Positions 43,298 to 52,550 are shown, numbered from the stretch's first letter. The stretch is DNA of 62,862 nucleotides from an uncultured Pseudomonadota bacterium (GCA_949292335.1 CASEYY010000038.1:1-62862), one strand, 5' to 3'. Notes: generated by a model not told the origin, from the sequence alone. Numbers and translations: made by a program.

Positions 43298-43633
43298 TTA
43301 TTCGATTGTACCTTGCGACAAGGCTTCTTGCATTTGCAATATGCCTTGCATAACATAATCTTTAACCCCTATCGTTCCGACTTTGGCCATTTCTTTGCCG
43401 TATTCATCCAACAATAAAGAACGATAAATCTTTTCGGCTTCGCCACCGCCGAACATTCCGTCGGTGGAAACACCTTCAAACATACTTTCCATCATCCTGG
43501 TCATAAAAAAGGCTTCAAAATCCTGAGCCGCAGCCTCGGCCTTGGCCTTATCGCTTGAAGACATCGCCGAGGTTGAGATTTGAGAAGGATGTTTTAATCC
43601 CATCATCGCATTGTCAAGTGATATCGTTGTCAT
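43298..43633 (-). CDS. flgJ: Rod-binding protein FlgJ (N-terminal type, no muramidase)
   Basis: 111 residues with the rod-binding domain signature AAAQDFEAFFMTRMMESMFE and YRSLLLDEYGKEMAKVGTIGVKDYVM. As in many Alphaproteobacteria it lacks the C-terminal peptidoglycan hydrolase domain of enteric FlgJ. It caps or scaffolds the growing rod. Sits between flgI and flgN. Confidence 0.9.
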   Translation of the reverse strand: MTTISLDNAMMGLKHPSQISTSAMSSSDKAKAEAAAQDFEAFFMTRMMESMFEGVSTDGMFGGGEAEKIYRSLLLDEYGKEMAKVGTIGVKDYVMQGILQMQEALSQGTIE

Positions 43634-43646
43634 GCCACCTCTCCTC

Positions 43647-44777
43647 TTAAATTATCTCAATTTCGGCTTGTAAAGCACCACTGGCTTTGATTGCCTGAAG
43701 TATACCTATTAAATCTCTGGGAGTAACACCCAACGCGTTCAAACCGTCGACCAATTCTTGCAAATTTACTCCGCCGTCCAAAACCTGCATTTTGGCCTCG
43801 GTATCTTCTTCTACATCAACCAAGGTGGTATTCAAAACTACCGTCTCACCCAAGCTAAACGGCTCAGGCTGAGAAACCAACGGGACATCGGTAATCTTAA
43901 TGGTTAAATTACCTTGTGCTATTGCCAAGCGGTTGATTCTTACATCTTTGCCGATAACAACTATGCCGGAGCTCTCGTCGACCACGATTTTGGCGGTTTG
44001 ATCCGGTTGAACCTGTAACTGCTCAACTTTGGTCATCAAATCGACAATTTTGTCCTGATATGCCGCCGGCACATTCAAAACTACCGTACCGGGGTCAAGG
44101 GATTTGGCGGCGGTCGTTCCAAGCATGGCGTTAATGGCGTCGGCAATACGACGCGAGGTTGTAAAATCAGGATTTCTTAATGCAATATTGATACTGTTCA
44201 AGCTATCAAGAGTAAACGGAATCTCTTTTTCGATAATCGCACCGCTGGCTATTCTGCCCGAGGTGGGAACTCCTTTAAGTACCGCAGAACCGGTATTTTG
44301 ATTGCCGGCAGCAACGCCTCCGACCGCTATAGTTCCTTGAGCAACCGCATAAACCTCGCCGTCAGCACCCTTCAAAGTAGTGGCTATCAAGGTACCTCCT
44401 TGCAGATTTTTGGCATCGCCCAAGGCCGAAACCGTAACATCTATTCTGGAACCCTGGCGAGCAAAAGCCGGCAAATTAGCGGTTACCATAACTGCCGCAA
44501 CATTCTTGGCCTTAATTTGACCGTCGCGGGCATTAACCCCTACCATGTCCAACATGGAAATTAAGCTTTCTTTGGCAAAATCTACCGATTTAATATTATC
44601 TCCGGTGCCGTTCAGACCTACAACCAAGCCATAACCAACCAACTGGTTGTCTCTGACACCTTCAAAATCGGCAATATCTTTTATTCTGGATACCGCTTTT
44701 GCCGAATTGGCAAAAGTCGATAATCCTAACAAAACTACCGCTAATCCAAGTGTATGTAGTGTTTTACCAAATTTCAT
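43647..44777 (-). CDS. flgI: Flagellar P-ring protein FlgI
   Basis: 376 residues with a signal peptide (about 1-28) and the strongly conserved start of the mature protein SRIKDIADFEGVRDNQLVGYGLVVGLNGTGD, plus LNLQ-like QPDQTAKIVVDESSGIVVIG and the end LQELVDGLNALGVTPRDLIGILQAIKASGALQAE. It builds the P ring around the rod in the peptidoglycan layer. First gene of this five-gene flagellar run; the L-ring gene flgH is not present. Confidence 0.96.
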   Translation of the reverse strand: MKFGKTLHTLGLAVVLLGLSTFANSAKAVSRIKDIADFEGVRDNQLVGYGLVVGLNGTGDNIKSVDFAKESLISMLDMVGVNARDGQIKAKNVAAVMVTANLPAFARQGSRIDVTVSALGDAKNLQGGTLIATTLKGADGEVYAVAQGTIAVGGVAAGNQNTGSAVLKGVPTSGRIASGAIIEKEIPFTLDSLNSINIALRNPDFTTSRRIADAINAMLGTTAAKSLDPGTVVLNVPAAYQDKIVDLMTKVEQLQVQPDQTAKIVVDESSGIVVIGKDVRINRLAIAQGNLTIKITDVPLVSQPEPFSLGETVVLNTTLVDVEEDTEAKMQVLDGGVNLQELVDGLNALGVTPRDLIGILQAIKASGALQAEIEII

Positions 44778-44837
44778 TTTGCATATTCCCCAAAATCTGC
44801 ACTATTAATCTGTAGTTTTATATGCAAAATTCGTGCC

Positions 44838-44880
44838 AAAAAAAATACGACCCGTAAGCTTTTTGCTTTTTACGGGTCGT
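44838..44880 (-). terminator. Terminator of the small lipoprotein gene; stem includes its stop codon
   Basis: ACGACCCGTAA (44847-44857) pairs with TTACGGGTCGT (44870-44880); on the minus strand the hairpin is followed by a run of T. The TAA stop at 44872-44870 lies in the first arm of the hairpin. Confidence 0.85.
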
Positions 44881-45097
44881 ATATCGGGTCATTAAAACGA
44901 CAACTGTCTCTTGCCGACGATGATTGCATTTTATTTATATCCCTTTTTACTTTTTGGTATCTGCTCTCGGTGTTTAATAACAGCCGTTCTCCTTCTTCCA
45001 ATGTGTTGACTGTGACACCTAAGAAACTAGCCAATGATGCACAGGAGCTAAAAGTAAGCACAACAAACAACAATAATAATATCTTTTTTGCTTTCAT
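44870..45097 (-). CDS. Small lipoprotein, hypothetical
   Basis: 75 residues. Lipobox LTFSSC with the cysteine near residue 19 after a Lys-rich, Leu-rich signal. The mature part of about 56 residues is a helix with charged residues (EEGERLLLNTESRYQKVKRDINKM) and two more cysteine-containing positions near the end (DSCRF). No family recognised. Flanked by terminators on both sides, so a single-gene transcript. Confidence 0.6.
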   Translation of the reverse strand: MKAKKILLLLFVVLTFSSCASLASFLGVTVNTLEEGERLLLNTESRYQKVKRDINKMQSSSARDSCRFNDPIYDP

Positions 45098-45155
45098 AAT
45101 TTATAAATTTTAAGTTACTGCCTTTCATTTTAATCAATTATCTCCGTTTTTCAAG

Positions 45156-45188
45156 ACAAAAACCTCGCCTTTTTGACGAGGTTTTTGT
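45156..45188 (-). terminator. Terminator of the RND efflux operon
   Basis: 12-bp stem ACAAAAACCTCG (45156-45167) with CGAGGTTTTTGT (45177-45188), 9-nt loop; U run forms part of the stem on both strands, so it can work bidirectionally. Confidence 0.85.
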
Positions 45189-45208
45189 CTGCTTTTAAGA
45201 TATTAAAG

Positions 45209-48200
45209 CTACTTTGTCTTGCCTTTCTTATCAAACATCTCTCCGATAATGGCAAACATCATCGGAACAAATAATGTCGCAACAAAGGTAGATAATATCA
45301 TTCCGCCAACCATACCGGTTCCTATGGAATGACGGCTGGCAGCACCGGCACCTGAAGATATTGCTAACGGCAATACACCGAAAGTAAAGGCCAGCGAAGT
45401 CATGACAATCGGCCTAAACCTCAATTTTGCCGCCTCTACTGCCGCTTCGGCATAGCTTAGTCCTTCTTGAACCTTTACTACCGCAAATTCGACAATCAGA
45501 ATCGCATTCTTGGCCGCCAAACCAATCAAGGTTACCAAACCAACCTGAAAATATAAGTCATTCTCAATACCGCGTAGCCAGGTGGCAAGCAAAGCCCCCA
45601 AAACCGCAAACGGAACAGATAATATAACCACAAAAGGCAATGACCACTTTTCGTATTGAGCCGACAAAATCAAGAATATCATTATCAAACCAAATACAAA
45701 AGCCTGAGTCGAGGCCCCGCCGGTCAATTTTTCCTGATAGGCCGAACCCACCCATGCCAAGCTGTAATCCGTACCCAAAACTTCCGCAGCTACTTCTTCC
45801 ATTGCCTTGATGGCCTGTCCGGAAGAATAGCCTGCGGCAGGATCTCCTAAAACTTTGGCCGCCGGAAAAATGTTAAAGCGGTTAATCAATTCCGGCCCGG
45901 TAACCCTCTCTACCGTAACCAATGCCGACAAAGGAATCAGTTCTCCGGTGTTGGATTTTACATAAACATAACGCAAGTCCGACGGCGTACGACGGAACTT
46001 AGCCTCAGACTGAACCGTAACCCTAAAGTTGCGTCCCATGTAGGTAAAGTCGTTAACATACAAACTACCGAATGTCGCCTGCATTACCGAATAGACCGAA
46101 TCAATCGAAACATTCATGCTGCGAGCCTTCTCTCGGTCCAAATCAATCCGATATTGCGGCGTACTGACCGAAAATGTGGTACTGACATTACTCAGCTCCG
46201 GTCTTTTGTTGGCGGCGGCAACAAATTCTTCGGTCTTTTGCATCAGCTCTTCCGGTGTTTTACCGGCTCGGTTTTGAACAAAACCTTCAAAACCACCCGA
46301 TGTACTCATACCCATAATTGGGGGCATCGAAAACGCATAGCCGATACCTTCGGGCTCACTCATACCAATCTTGGTAAAATCTTGAGCCAAAGAAGCCGCA
46401 GACTGATCAGCCTTTGGTCTTTGAGCCCAATCCGTCAATGTTATAAAACTAATCGCTGAATAACTGTTTTGGCTGGCCGAAAGCATATTATAGCCGTTAA
46501 TGGTCAAAACATCCTTAACATTGGGATTTTTGCTTATCTTTTCACCAACCGCAGCCGTAAATTTTTCGGTACGCGGCAAAGATGACGCTTCCGGCATATT
46601 GTAAGCCATGAGTAAATTGCCCTGATCTTCATTGGGAACAAGCCCTCCTGGAACAATCTTAAATAACATTATAATCGCGGCAATCACCGCCAAAAATCCC
46701 AAAATAGCTGTCTTGCGATGATGCAAAAAGAATTTAACCCCGCTTAAGTACCAGTTGGTTACTTTATCAAAAAAGATGTTAAACCACCTAAAAAATCCTC
46801 GCGGCTCTTTGTGCTCTTCCTTTATAATCAAAGCACACAGCGACGGGGTCAAACTAAGTGCTACCAAGGCCGATATCAGTACCGAAACCGCAATCGTTAC
46901 CGAAAATTGCTTATACATGACACCGGTCATACCTCCCAAAAAGGCAATCGGCAGAAATACCGAGGACAATACCAAAGCAACCGCGACAACCGGACCAGAT
47001 ACTTCTCGCATCGCTTCAATCGCCGCTTCTTTCGGACTTAGCCCTTTCTCCTGCATCAGCCTCTCGACATTTTCCAGAACAATAATCGCATCATCAACCA
47101 CAATACCGATGGCTAAAATCAAGCCGAATAATGTCAATAAGTTTATTGAAAAGCCCAAAACATACATACCGGCGAAGGCTCCGATGATTGATACCGGAAC
47201 TGCCAAGACCGGTATAATCGTGGCACGGATATTCTGCAAAAATAGGTAAACAACCGCAATAACCAAAAGTACGGCCTCAAAAAAGGTTTGAATAACTTCT
47301 TTTATCGAGTCTTCAACGAAAAGTGTTGTGTCGTAAGGTATGTCATAGGTTATGCCGTCGGGGAAATTTTTCGACAACTCGGTCATTTTGGCATGAACCA
47401 TATTGGCGGTATCTATGGCATTGGCTCCGGGTTGCAGATATATGGCAAATGCAACCGCCGGCTCACCGTTAAAGGTTGAAGTAACGCTGTAATCTTGTGC
47501 ACCAAGCTCAATTCTCGCCACATTTTTAAGCCTTAAAATTCCTCCCATAGAATCTGACTTTAGGATAATGTTGCCAAACTCCTCGGCATCTATCAGACGG
47601 CCTTTGGTATTAACCGAATAGGTATAGGGTTGATATTCTCCCATCGGTTGTTGGCCGAACTGACCGGCAGCAAATTGCGAGTTTTGCTCTTGAATGGACG
47701 ATATTACATCTTGCGGCGTTAGACCATAATCTGCCAATTTATCGGGACTAAGCCAGATACGCATCGAATAGTCTTGCGAGGAAAACAGTGTCGCACTACC
47801 AACACCTTTAATTCTTTTTATCTCATCCAATACATTGAGCAAAGCATAGTTGGAAACATAGAGCGTATCATATTTCTCAGAAGTCGACCTCATGGTGACG
47901 ACTTGCAAAATCGAGTTTGATTTTTGCTCAACCGTAATACCTTGCTTGGTAACCTCGCTCGGCAGCTTGGATGTGGCCATTTGCACCTTGTTATTGACAT
48001 CAATGGTGGCTTGATCGGGATCGGTACCGATATCAAATACCACCCCAATCGTCAAATAGCCGCTGGAAGTGGCGGTCGAATACATATAAATCATGTTGTT
48101 GACGCCGTTTAGCTCCTGTTCAATAGGAGCAGCTACCGTATCGGCCAAAACCTCGGCCGTGGCTCCGGGGTATACTGCCGAAACCTGAATTTCGGTCGGA

Positions 48201-48319
48201 ACAATGTTGGGGTATTGCTCAACCGACAAGGCTTTCATGGCAACAAGACCGGCCAATAATATTACCAATGATATAACGGTGGCAAAAATCGGTCTTTCGA
48301 TAAAAAATTTTGAAAACAT
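45209..48319 (-). CDS. RND multidrug efflux transporter, AcrB/MexB (HAE1) type
   Basis: 1036 residues, normal length. It starts FSKFFIERPIFATVISL, the standard HAE1 N-terminus, with two large periplasmic loops and twelve predicted helices. The proton relay is seen in helix 4 as GIVVDDAIIVLENVERL, and the helix 10 region carries GLAAKNAILIVEFA. It exports hydrophobic drugs, dyes or bile-like compounds by proton antiport in a complex with the adaptor encoded 13 nt upstream and a TolC-type channel encoded elsewhere. No local TetR-type repressor is visible. Confidence 0.95.
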   Translation of the reverse strand: MFSKFFIERPIFATVISLVILLAGLVAMKALSVEQYPNIVPTEIQVSAVYPGATAEVLADTVAAPIEQELNGVNNMIYMYSTATSSGYLTIGVVFDIGTDPDQATIDVNNKVQMATSKLPSEVTKQGITVEQKSNSILQVVTMRSTSEKYDTLYVSNYALLNVLDEIKRIKGVGSATLFSSQDYSMRIWLSPDKLADYGLTPQDVISSIQEQNSQFAAGQFGQQPMGEYQPYTYSVNTKGRLIDAEEFGNIILKSDSMGGILRLKNVARIELGAQDYSVTSTFNGEPAVAFAIYLQPGANAIDTANMVHAKMTELSKNFPDGITYDIPYDTTLFVEDSIKEVIQTFFEAVLLVIAVVYLFLQNIRATIIPVLAVPVSIIGAFAGMYVLGFSINLLTLFGLILAIGIVVDDAIIVLENVERLMQEKGLSPKEAAIEAMREVSGPVVAVALVLSSVFLPIAFLGGMTGVMYKQFSVTIAVSVLISALVALSLTPSLCALIIKEEHKEPRGFFRWFNIFFDKVTNWYLSGVKFFLHHRKTAILGFLAVIAAIIMLFKIVPGGLVPNEDQGNLLMAYNMPEASSLPRTEKFTAAVGEKISKNPNVKDVLTINGYNMLSASQNSYSAISFITLTDWAQRPKADQSAASLAQDFTKIGMSEPEGIGYAFSMPPIMGMSTSGGFEGFVQNRAGKTPEELMQKTEEFVAAANKRPELSNVSTTFSVSTPQYRIDLDREKARSMNVSIDSVYSVMQATFGSLYVNDFTYMGRNFRVTVQSEAKFRRTPSDLRYVYVKSNTGELIPLSALVTVERVTGPELINRFNIFPAAKVLGDPAAGYSSGQAIKAMEEVAAEVLGTDYSLAWVGSAYQEKLTGGASTQAFVFGLIMIFLILSAQYEKWSLPFVVILSVPFAVLGALLATWLRGIENDLYFQVGLVTLIGLAAKNAILIVEFAVVKVQEGLSYAEAAVEAAKLRFRPIVMTSLAFTFGVLPLAISSGAGAASRHSIGTGMVGGMILSTFVATLFVPMMFAIIGEMFDKKGKTK

Positions 48320-48332
48320 TGGCGTTCCTCAA

Positions 48333-49505
48333 TTATTGGGCTTGAGTTGAAACATTAGGCTCGGCGGTCTGCTTGGTAACCGGATTTACTTTCATTCCGG
48401 GACGAAGCTTTAGTAAACCGGTATAAACCACTTGGTCTCCGGCTTTTAGACCTTCGTCAATAATCCATTCACCACTTGGAGTAGTCAATCCGGTTTGAAC
48501 CGCAACCATCTCAATTACACCATTGGCATTTACTTTATAAACAAACGAACCGTTGGCTCCCTGCATAACGGCTTCTTGCGGAACCACCAAAGCATTTATT
48601 CTCACCAAACCTTCCATTATCAGGCGAACAAACTGACCGGGACGAATCTTGCCTTCCGGATTGGGAAATACCGCACGCAATTTTATGGTGCCGGTAGATT
48701 CGTCGACCGTGGGATTTATAAAGTTAATCTTGCCCTTGGGGCCATAAATACTGCCGTCGCCCAACTTCAATTTGGCGTAAATATCTTTGCCCATTTCGGG
48801 ATTCTTGATGAGCCCGCGTTCGGTCATATTGGTTAGCGACAATATTTCGCTCTCGGTGGCAGAGAATATTACATAAATCGGATCAATTTGCGTTATACTG
48901 GTTAACAGACTCGCATCACCGCTGGTGGAGATCAGCGAACCTTCGGACTGGGTTTCAAGACTGGTAATGCCGCTTATCGGAGCTCTTACCGTGGTATAAT
49001 CAAGATTTAACTGTGCCGAATCAACAGCGGCTTCCGCTAACTGAACCTCGGCTGCCAGAGCATCTTTGGTCGATAAGGCTTCATCTTTGGTCTTTTCACT
49101 GGCATAGCCTTCCTTAAACAGTTTTTCGGTTCTTTTCCATTGGGTTTCGGCACTTTGTAACTTGGCTTTTGCTTGAGCAAGTTGTGCTTGAGCTTGCTTT
49201 AGAGCTACCTTATACGGCTCAGGGTCTATCTCAAATAGAATACTGCCCTCTTCTACCCACGAACCTTCGACATAGTTGCGTTTCAACAAAATGCCGCCGA
49301 CACGAGCTCTGACCTGAGTTTCTTTATAGCCTTGCGAGCGGGCCGAAAATTCAAAGCTCAACGGAATATCTTGTTCTTTTAACTCTATTACCGGAACTTG
49401 CGGCAGTGCTACTTCTTTGGCTGCCGGAGCAGTTTCTTCCTTTTTGCAGGCAGAAACAATCAATAGTATTCCTAATAAACCTAATGTCTTGTAATTCAAA
49501 CGCAT
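48333..49505 (-). CDS. RND efflux periplasmic adaptor lipoprotein (AcrA/MexA type)
   Basis: 390 residues with lipobox ILLIVSAC (Cys near 20). Barrel-sandwich (lipoyl) halves flank a coiled-coil hairpin: ARVGGILLKRNYVEGSWVEEGSILFEID, then AQAQLAQAKAKLQSAETQWKR and LDYTTVRAPISGIT. The C-terminal membrane-proximal domain has ALVVPQEAVMQG. It links the pump to the outer-membrane channel. First gene of the operon; divergent from the deaminase gene with about 180 nt between. Confidence 0.94.
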   Translation of the reverse strand: MRLNYKTLGLLGILLIVSACKKEETAPAAKEVALPQVPVIELKEQDIPLSFEFSARSQGYKETQVRARVGGILLKRNYVEGSWVEEGSILFEIDPEPYKVALKQAQAQLAQAKAKLQSAETQWKRTEKLFKEGYASEKTKDEALSTKDALAAEVQLAEAAVDSAQLNLDYTTVRAPISGITSLETQSEGSLISTSGDASLLTSITQIDPIYVIFSATESEILSLTNMTERGLIKNPEMGKDIYAKLKLGDGSIYGPKGKINFINPTVDESTGTIKLRAVFPNPEGKIRPGQFVRLIMEGLVRINALVVPQEAVMQGANGSFVYKVNANGVIEMVAVQTGLTTPSGEWIIDEGLKAGDQVVYTGLLKLRPGMKVNPVTKQTAEPNVSTQAQ

Positions 49506-49614
49506 AACTCTCTCCGTATGTTGATAAAAACACTTATAAAAAAACTACACCATTATAAAAAAAAATCTACAATCTTTATGCTTTTTGCTTTTCTTGTGGA
49601 TAGTTGGACTTGTA

Positions 49615-49668
49615 TATCTTTAGGGTTTACATATACAGATTTTGCAATTATTCTACCCCTTAAAGATA
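49615..49668 (+). promoter_or_regulatory. Leader hairpin upstream of the deaminase gene
   Basis: TATCTTTA-GGG (49615-49625) pairs with CCC-T-TAAAGATA (49657-49668) with one bulged T, enclosing a 30-nt inner region that contains GTTTACATATAC. The hairpin ends 6 nt before AAGGAG. It could be a cis-acting RNA or an attenuator, but the inner part does not match the purine or preQ1 riboswitch consensus I know. Confidence 0.35.
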
Positions 49669-49685
49669 AAAAGAAAGGAGAAATA

Positions 49686-50180
49686 ATGAAAAAAAATTAT
49701 ACAAGCACCGATGTTAAAGCAATGAAAGAAGCCATTAAACTTTCGGCATCGTCGCTCAATCTTGAAGGAATACCCGACGGTGGTCCGTTCGGTGCGGTTA
49801 TTTATGATAAAGAAGGAAACTTTGTTGCCGGCGGCTATAACCATGTGTTAGCCAACCATGACCCTTCGGCTCACGGCGAAGTACAAGCCATAAGAGCCGC
49901 CGGACAAAAGCTTAAAACCTGGGATTTGTCGGGATGTACGCTTTATACCAGTTGCGAACCCTGCCCGATGTGTCTGATGACCGCAAAATGGGCCAATATC
50001 GAAAAAATATTTTTTGCCGCTAACAGAAAAGATGCCGCCGATATCGGATTTAAGGATGATGATTTATACGAGCTCTTAAAGCCGGCGGTCTTTGCAACTC
50101 CTATTGAAGAATGTCGAGAGGAAGCCGTAGAAATTATGCATAAATGGCGTGAAAAATTCGGCAGCGACGGAAGTTATTAA
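49686..50180 (+). CDS. Cytidine/guanine deaminase-family zinc deaminase
   Basis: 164 residues from ATG 49686 with AAGGAG directly upstream; the open frame continues upstream but without a ribosome site. The zinc motifs are H63-A/G-E65 (SAHGEVQAIRAA) and C93-x-x-C96 (SCEPCPMC). The GGPFGAVIYDKEG start and the C-terminal DIGFKDDDLYELL segment match the guanine deaminase (GuaD/YkfA-type) branch better than tRNA adenosine deaminase TadA. It would turn guanine into xanthine and ammonia. Alone on its transcript with a terminator behind it. Confidence 0.82.
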   Translation: MKKNYTSTDVKAMKEAIKLSASSLNLEGIPDGGPFGAVIYDKEGNFVAGGYNHVLANHDPSAHGEVQAIRAAGQKLKTWDLSGCTLYTSCEPCPMCLMTAKWANIEKIFFAANRKDAADIGFKDDDLYELLKPAVFATPIEECREEAVEIMHKWREKFGSDGSY

Positions 50181-50181
50181 A

Positions 50182-50216
50182 CAAAAGCCTCACAGTTTTA
50201 TTGTGAGGCTTTTGTT
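50182..50216. terminator. Bidirectional terminator
   Basis: 13-bp perfect stem CAAAAGCCTCACA/TGTGAGGCTTTTG (50182-50194 with 50202-50214), between the deaminase gene and the convergent helical-repeat gene. Confidence 0.9.
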
Positions 50217-50223
50217 ATTCTTG

Positions 50224-50724
50224 CTATGAGCAAGAACTTTTCAATTCCGAGCAAGCAGAGAAGTCGAACCTATCACCATAGCGTTCGAAAGCATTGCGTA
50301 CCGCTGCGGACAAAGCTTCCGATAAAGCGTTAGTCACTTTCTTTTCAACAATAAATTTAGTGGCAAGCGGTGTAAACGAACAGCCGGCCTCAATCATTGT
50401 TGAGATGAGAGATAAAGGTAACTCTCCTGAAACAATCTTTTTCCAAACTACAGGGTAAACAAGACGTCCTTGAAGAATGACCTTTTCCAATACGGTTAAA
50501 GGTAGTTTTCCGGTAATAACATATTCTGTTATCACATTAACAAATGAAAAATCATATCCCTCATCTATAAGGCGGTATAACTTTTCGACCGGAAATTCAC
50601 CATCAGCCACAGCATTGAGCAAGGATACCTCTAAAGCCCTTAGGCAACGTCTACCATCATCTTCTGTGTTTTTTTTGTCTAATCTACCAAGTAATTGGTC
50701 GTAAATTTCTTGAACTTTTTCCAT
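50224..50724 (-). CDS. Helical-repeat hypothetical protein A (paralogue of 50866-51378)
   Basis: 166 residues, soluble, no signal peptide. After a charged N-terminus (about 1-30) it shows three to four repeats of about 30 residues with consensus 'V-x-x-G-x-L/F-P-x-x-x-L-x-x-L-I-x-x-G-x-x-F-S': AVADGEFPVEKLYRLIDEGYDFS, YVITGKLPLTVLEKVILQG and IVSGELPLSLISTMIEAGCSFT. The pattern predicts pairs of short helices stacking into a solenoid, used for protein binding. The protein 140 bp upstream shares the pattern. Own terminator at 50182. Family not recognised. Confidence 0.6.
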   Translation of the reverse strand: MEKVQEIYDQLLGRLDKKNTEDDGRRCLRALEVSLLNAVADGEFPVEKLYRLIDEGYDFSFVNVITEYVITGKLPLTVLEKVILQGRLVYPVVWKKIVSGELPLSLISTMIEAGCSFTPLATKFIVEKKVTNALSEALSAAVRNAFERYGDRFDFSACSELKSSCS

Positions 50725-50814
50725 AATAATTGTTTTTTAAATTAGTAATTGAAATTATCGCAGGCATACTAAATTCATTTTTTGTAACTTGCAATATGTT
50801 TTTTTAAAATTGAC

Positions 50815-50851
50815 AAAAAACCGCTTTTTATCAAAAAAAAAGCGGTTTTTT
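50815..50851 (-). terminator. Terminator of helical-repeat gene B
   Basis: AAAAAACCGCTTTTT pairs with AAAAAGCGGTTTTTT (50815-50829 with about 50836-50851), directly behind the stop at 50866 on the minus strand. Confidence 0.85.
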
Positions 50852-50865
50852 ATATTATAAATATC

Positions 50866-51378
50866 CTAATATTCAATATCCGGATATTTTTCTTTCATGT
50901 AGGCTTCGACCATAAAATCTATGCCGCTTGCAAACAGCATTTCCCAGCAAACATCGCTAAATCCGTACTCTTGCTGTAATAGTCCGCGTAAGAATCTGTC
51001 GGGAAGATTTCCTTTGATGGTTTCTTTAATTATCAGCTTATCCATATCTTCCGAAAAGAAAGAAAGCGATCTCTGGTAATTATATAGTATATCTAACGGC
51101 AAATTACCTAAAGCAACCTGACTTAATATCAGATATTCTAAAGTATGAGAAAAATTCCAACCGTTTTCTATCAGTTGAAATAAAATATCGGACGTATATT
51201 CGCCATTGACAACCTTAAGTACTGCTTCTTCGACAGAATGCTGATTAATAGATTTGTTTGCTATCATCACCTTGAAATCAATCTCTTCACATGATTTCCT
51301 TTTTTTGGTTTTGTGCTCTTCAACCTCTGCTATTTTTTGATTTAGCAAGGCTATCTTTTCTGTTGTTAGCTTTTGCAT
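50866..51378 (-). CDS. Helical-repeat hypothetical protein B
   Basis: 170 residues. A coiled-coil N-terminus (EKIALLNQKIAEVEEHKTKKRK) precedes repeats of the same type as in protein A: KVVNGEYTSDILFQLIENGWNFS, QVALGNLPLDILYNYQRSLSF and ETIKGNLPDRFLRGLLQQEYGFS. Overall identity to protein A is low but the 'G-x-L-P-x-x-x-L' spacing, length and arrangement agree, so they are probably old tandem paralogues. Each has its own terminator, so they are separate transcripts. Function unknown. Confidence 0.6.
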   Translation of the reverse strand: MQKLTTEKIALLNQKIAEVEEHKTKKRKSCEEIDFKVMIANKSINQHSVEEAVLKVVNGEYTSDILFQLIENGWNFSHTLEYLILSQVALGNLPLDILYNYQRSLSFFSEDMDKLIIKETIKGNLPDRFLRGLLQQEYGFSDVCWEMLFASGIDFMVEAYMKEKYPDIEY

Positions 51379-51457
51379 AATAAAAATTATTTTAATTGTT
51401 AAACATAATTATTTGCGTTGATTTGCTTATTATAATTTAATTTCCTTATTTTACAAC

Positions 51458-51489
51458 AAAAAAAGAGGTGCAAAATACACCTCTTTTTT
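51458..51489 (-). terminator. Terminator of rplM-rpsI
   Basis: 12-bp stem AAAAAAGAGGTG/CACCTCTTTTTT (51459-51470 with 51478-51489) just behind the rpsI stop; U run on the minus strand. Confidence 0.9.
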
Positions 51490-51509
51490 GAAATTCGGTA
51501 AAAAACCGA

Positions 51510-51989
51510 TTATCTCTTTGAGAACTGATAAGAACGACGAGCTTTAGCACGACCATATTTCTTACGTTCTACTGTTCTGTCATCGCGGGTCAAGAATCCG
51601 GCTTTCTTCAAGCAATCACGCAATTCCGGCTCGTATTCGTTCAAAGCCTTGGAAATACCGTGTTTGATAGCACCGGCCTGACCAGATAATCCGCCGCCTT
51701 TTACAGTGCAAACAACATCAAATTCGTTTACACGATTGGCTACTTCAAACGGCTGATTGATAATCATTTTCAATACCGGACGAGCAAAATATTGATCAAT
51801 CGATTTGTCATTGATGGTGATATTGCCCTTACCGGCTTTAATCCATACTCTGGCAACGGCGTCTTTTCTTTTGCCGGTGGCATAAGAGCGACCCTGTTTG
51901 TCTTTTTTGGATTTGCGTACAACAGACTCAGCAGCTTCAACTTTGGCTGCCTTTTTTATGTCTTGCAAAGATTCTAATTTCTCAGCCAT
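51510..51989 (-). CDS. rpsI: 30S ribosomal protein S9
   Basis: 159 residues. The N-terminal 30 residues are an alphaproteobacterial extension; the conserved body has [40 protein letters not shown] and the C-terminal [14 protein letters not shown] tail that reaches the P-site tRNA. Located 2 nt after rplM, the universal pair. Confidence 0.98.
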   Translation of the reverse strand: MAEKLESLQDIKKAAKVEAAESVVRKSKKDKQGRSYATGKRKDAVARVWIKAGKGNITINDKSIDQYFARPVLKMIINQPFEVANRVNEFDVVCTVKGGGLSGQAGAIKHGISKALNEYEPELRDCLKKAGFLTRDDRTVERKKYGRAKARRSYQFSKR

Positions 51990-51991
51990 AA

Positions 51992-52456
51992 TTATCTGCT
52001 CCTTTTATTCTTGGGGTTCTTAGAGGCAATATCCAAAACTTCGGGATTTTGTGCTGTGTGCGGATGCGAAGCTCCGGAATATACCTTCAATTTGGTCATT
52101 TGTTGACGACCCATCGGATTGCGAGATATCATGCGTTCTACGGCTTTAATGATAACTCTTTCCGGAAAACGGCCGTTCAATATTTTTCCGGCTGTGGTTT
52201 CTTTAATTCCGCCAATCCAGCCGGTGTGTTTGAAATATTTCTTTGCTGTAAGCTTGTTGCCTGTCAGCTTTACTTTGTCGGCATTGATAACAACTACATA
52301 GTCGCCGCAGTCAATGTTGGGAACAAAGTTAACTTTGTGCTTACCGCGCAAAATCTTGGCGATTTCGGCAGACAAACGACCCAAAACTACTCCTTCTGCG
52401 TCAACAACATACCATTTTCTTTCAATGTCAGACGGTTTAGTTGCGTATGTGTTCAT
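51992..52456 (-). CDS. rplM: 50S ribosomal protein L13
   Basis: 154 residues starting [20 protein letters not shown], with [36 protein letters not shown] and the [17 protein letters not shown] region. Normal length for L13, an early assembly protein of the large subunit. First gene of the rplM-rpsI operon, behind a strong promoter at 52496-52523. Confidence 0.98.
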   Translation of the reverse strand: MNTYATKPSDIERKWYVVDAEGVVLGRLSAEIAKILRGKHKVNFVPNIDCGDYVVVINADKVKLTGNKLTAKKYFKHTGWIGGIKETTAGKILNGRFPERVIIKAVERMISRNPMGRQQMTKLKVYSGASHPHTAQNPEVLDIASKNPKNKRSR

Positions 52457-52495
52457 CTATTTTCTCTCTTTGGTTAGATGTTTAATGTCGGGTTG

Positions 52496-52523
52496 AATAT
52501 ACAGGAAAAGTTTTTGTTGTCAA
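52496..52523 (-). promoter_or_regulatory. Strong sigma70 promoter for rplM-rpsI
   Basis: On the minus strand: TTGACA (52523-52518), 16-bp spacer, TATATT (52501-52496), 39 nt before the rplM ATG. Consensus -35 box fits a ribosomal protein operon. Confidence 0.75.
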
Positions 52524-52550
52524 TAAAAAAATTTTATTATTTTTCAAAAT

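Noticed and set aside
49615-49668. Guanine or preQ1 riboswitch before the deaminase gene
   Set aside because: The conserved loop and junction motifs of these classes are absent; only a plain hairpin can be supported.
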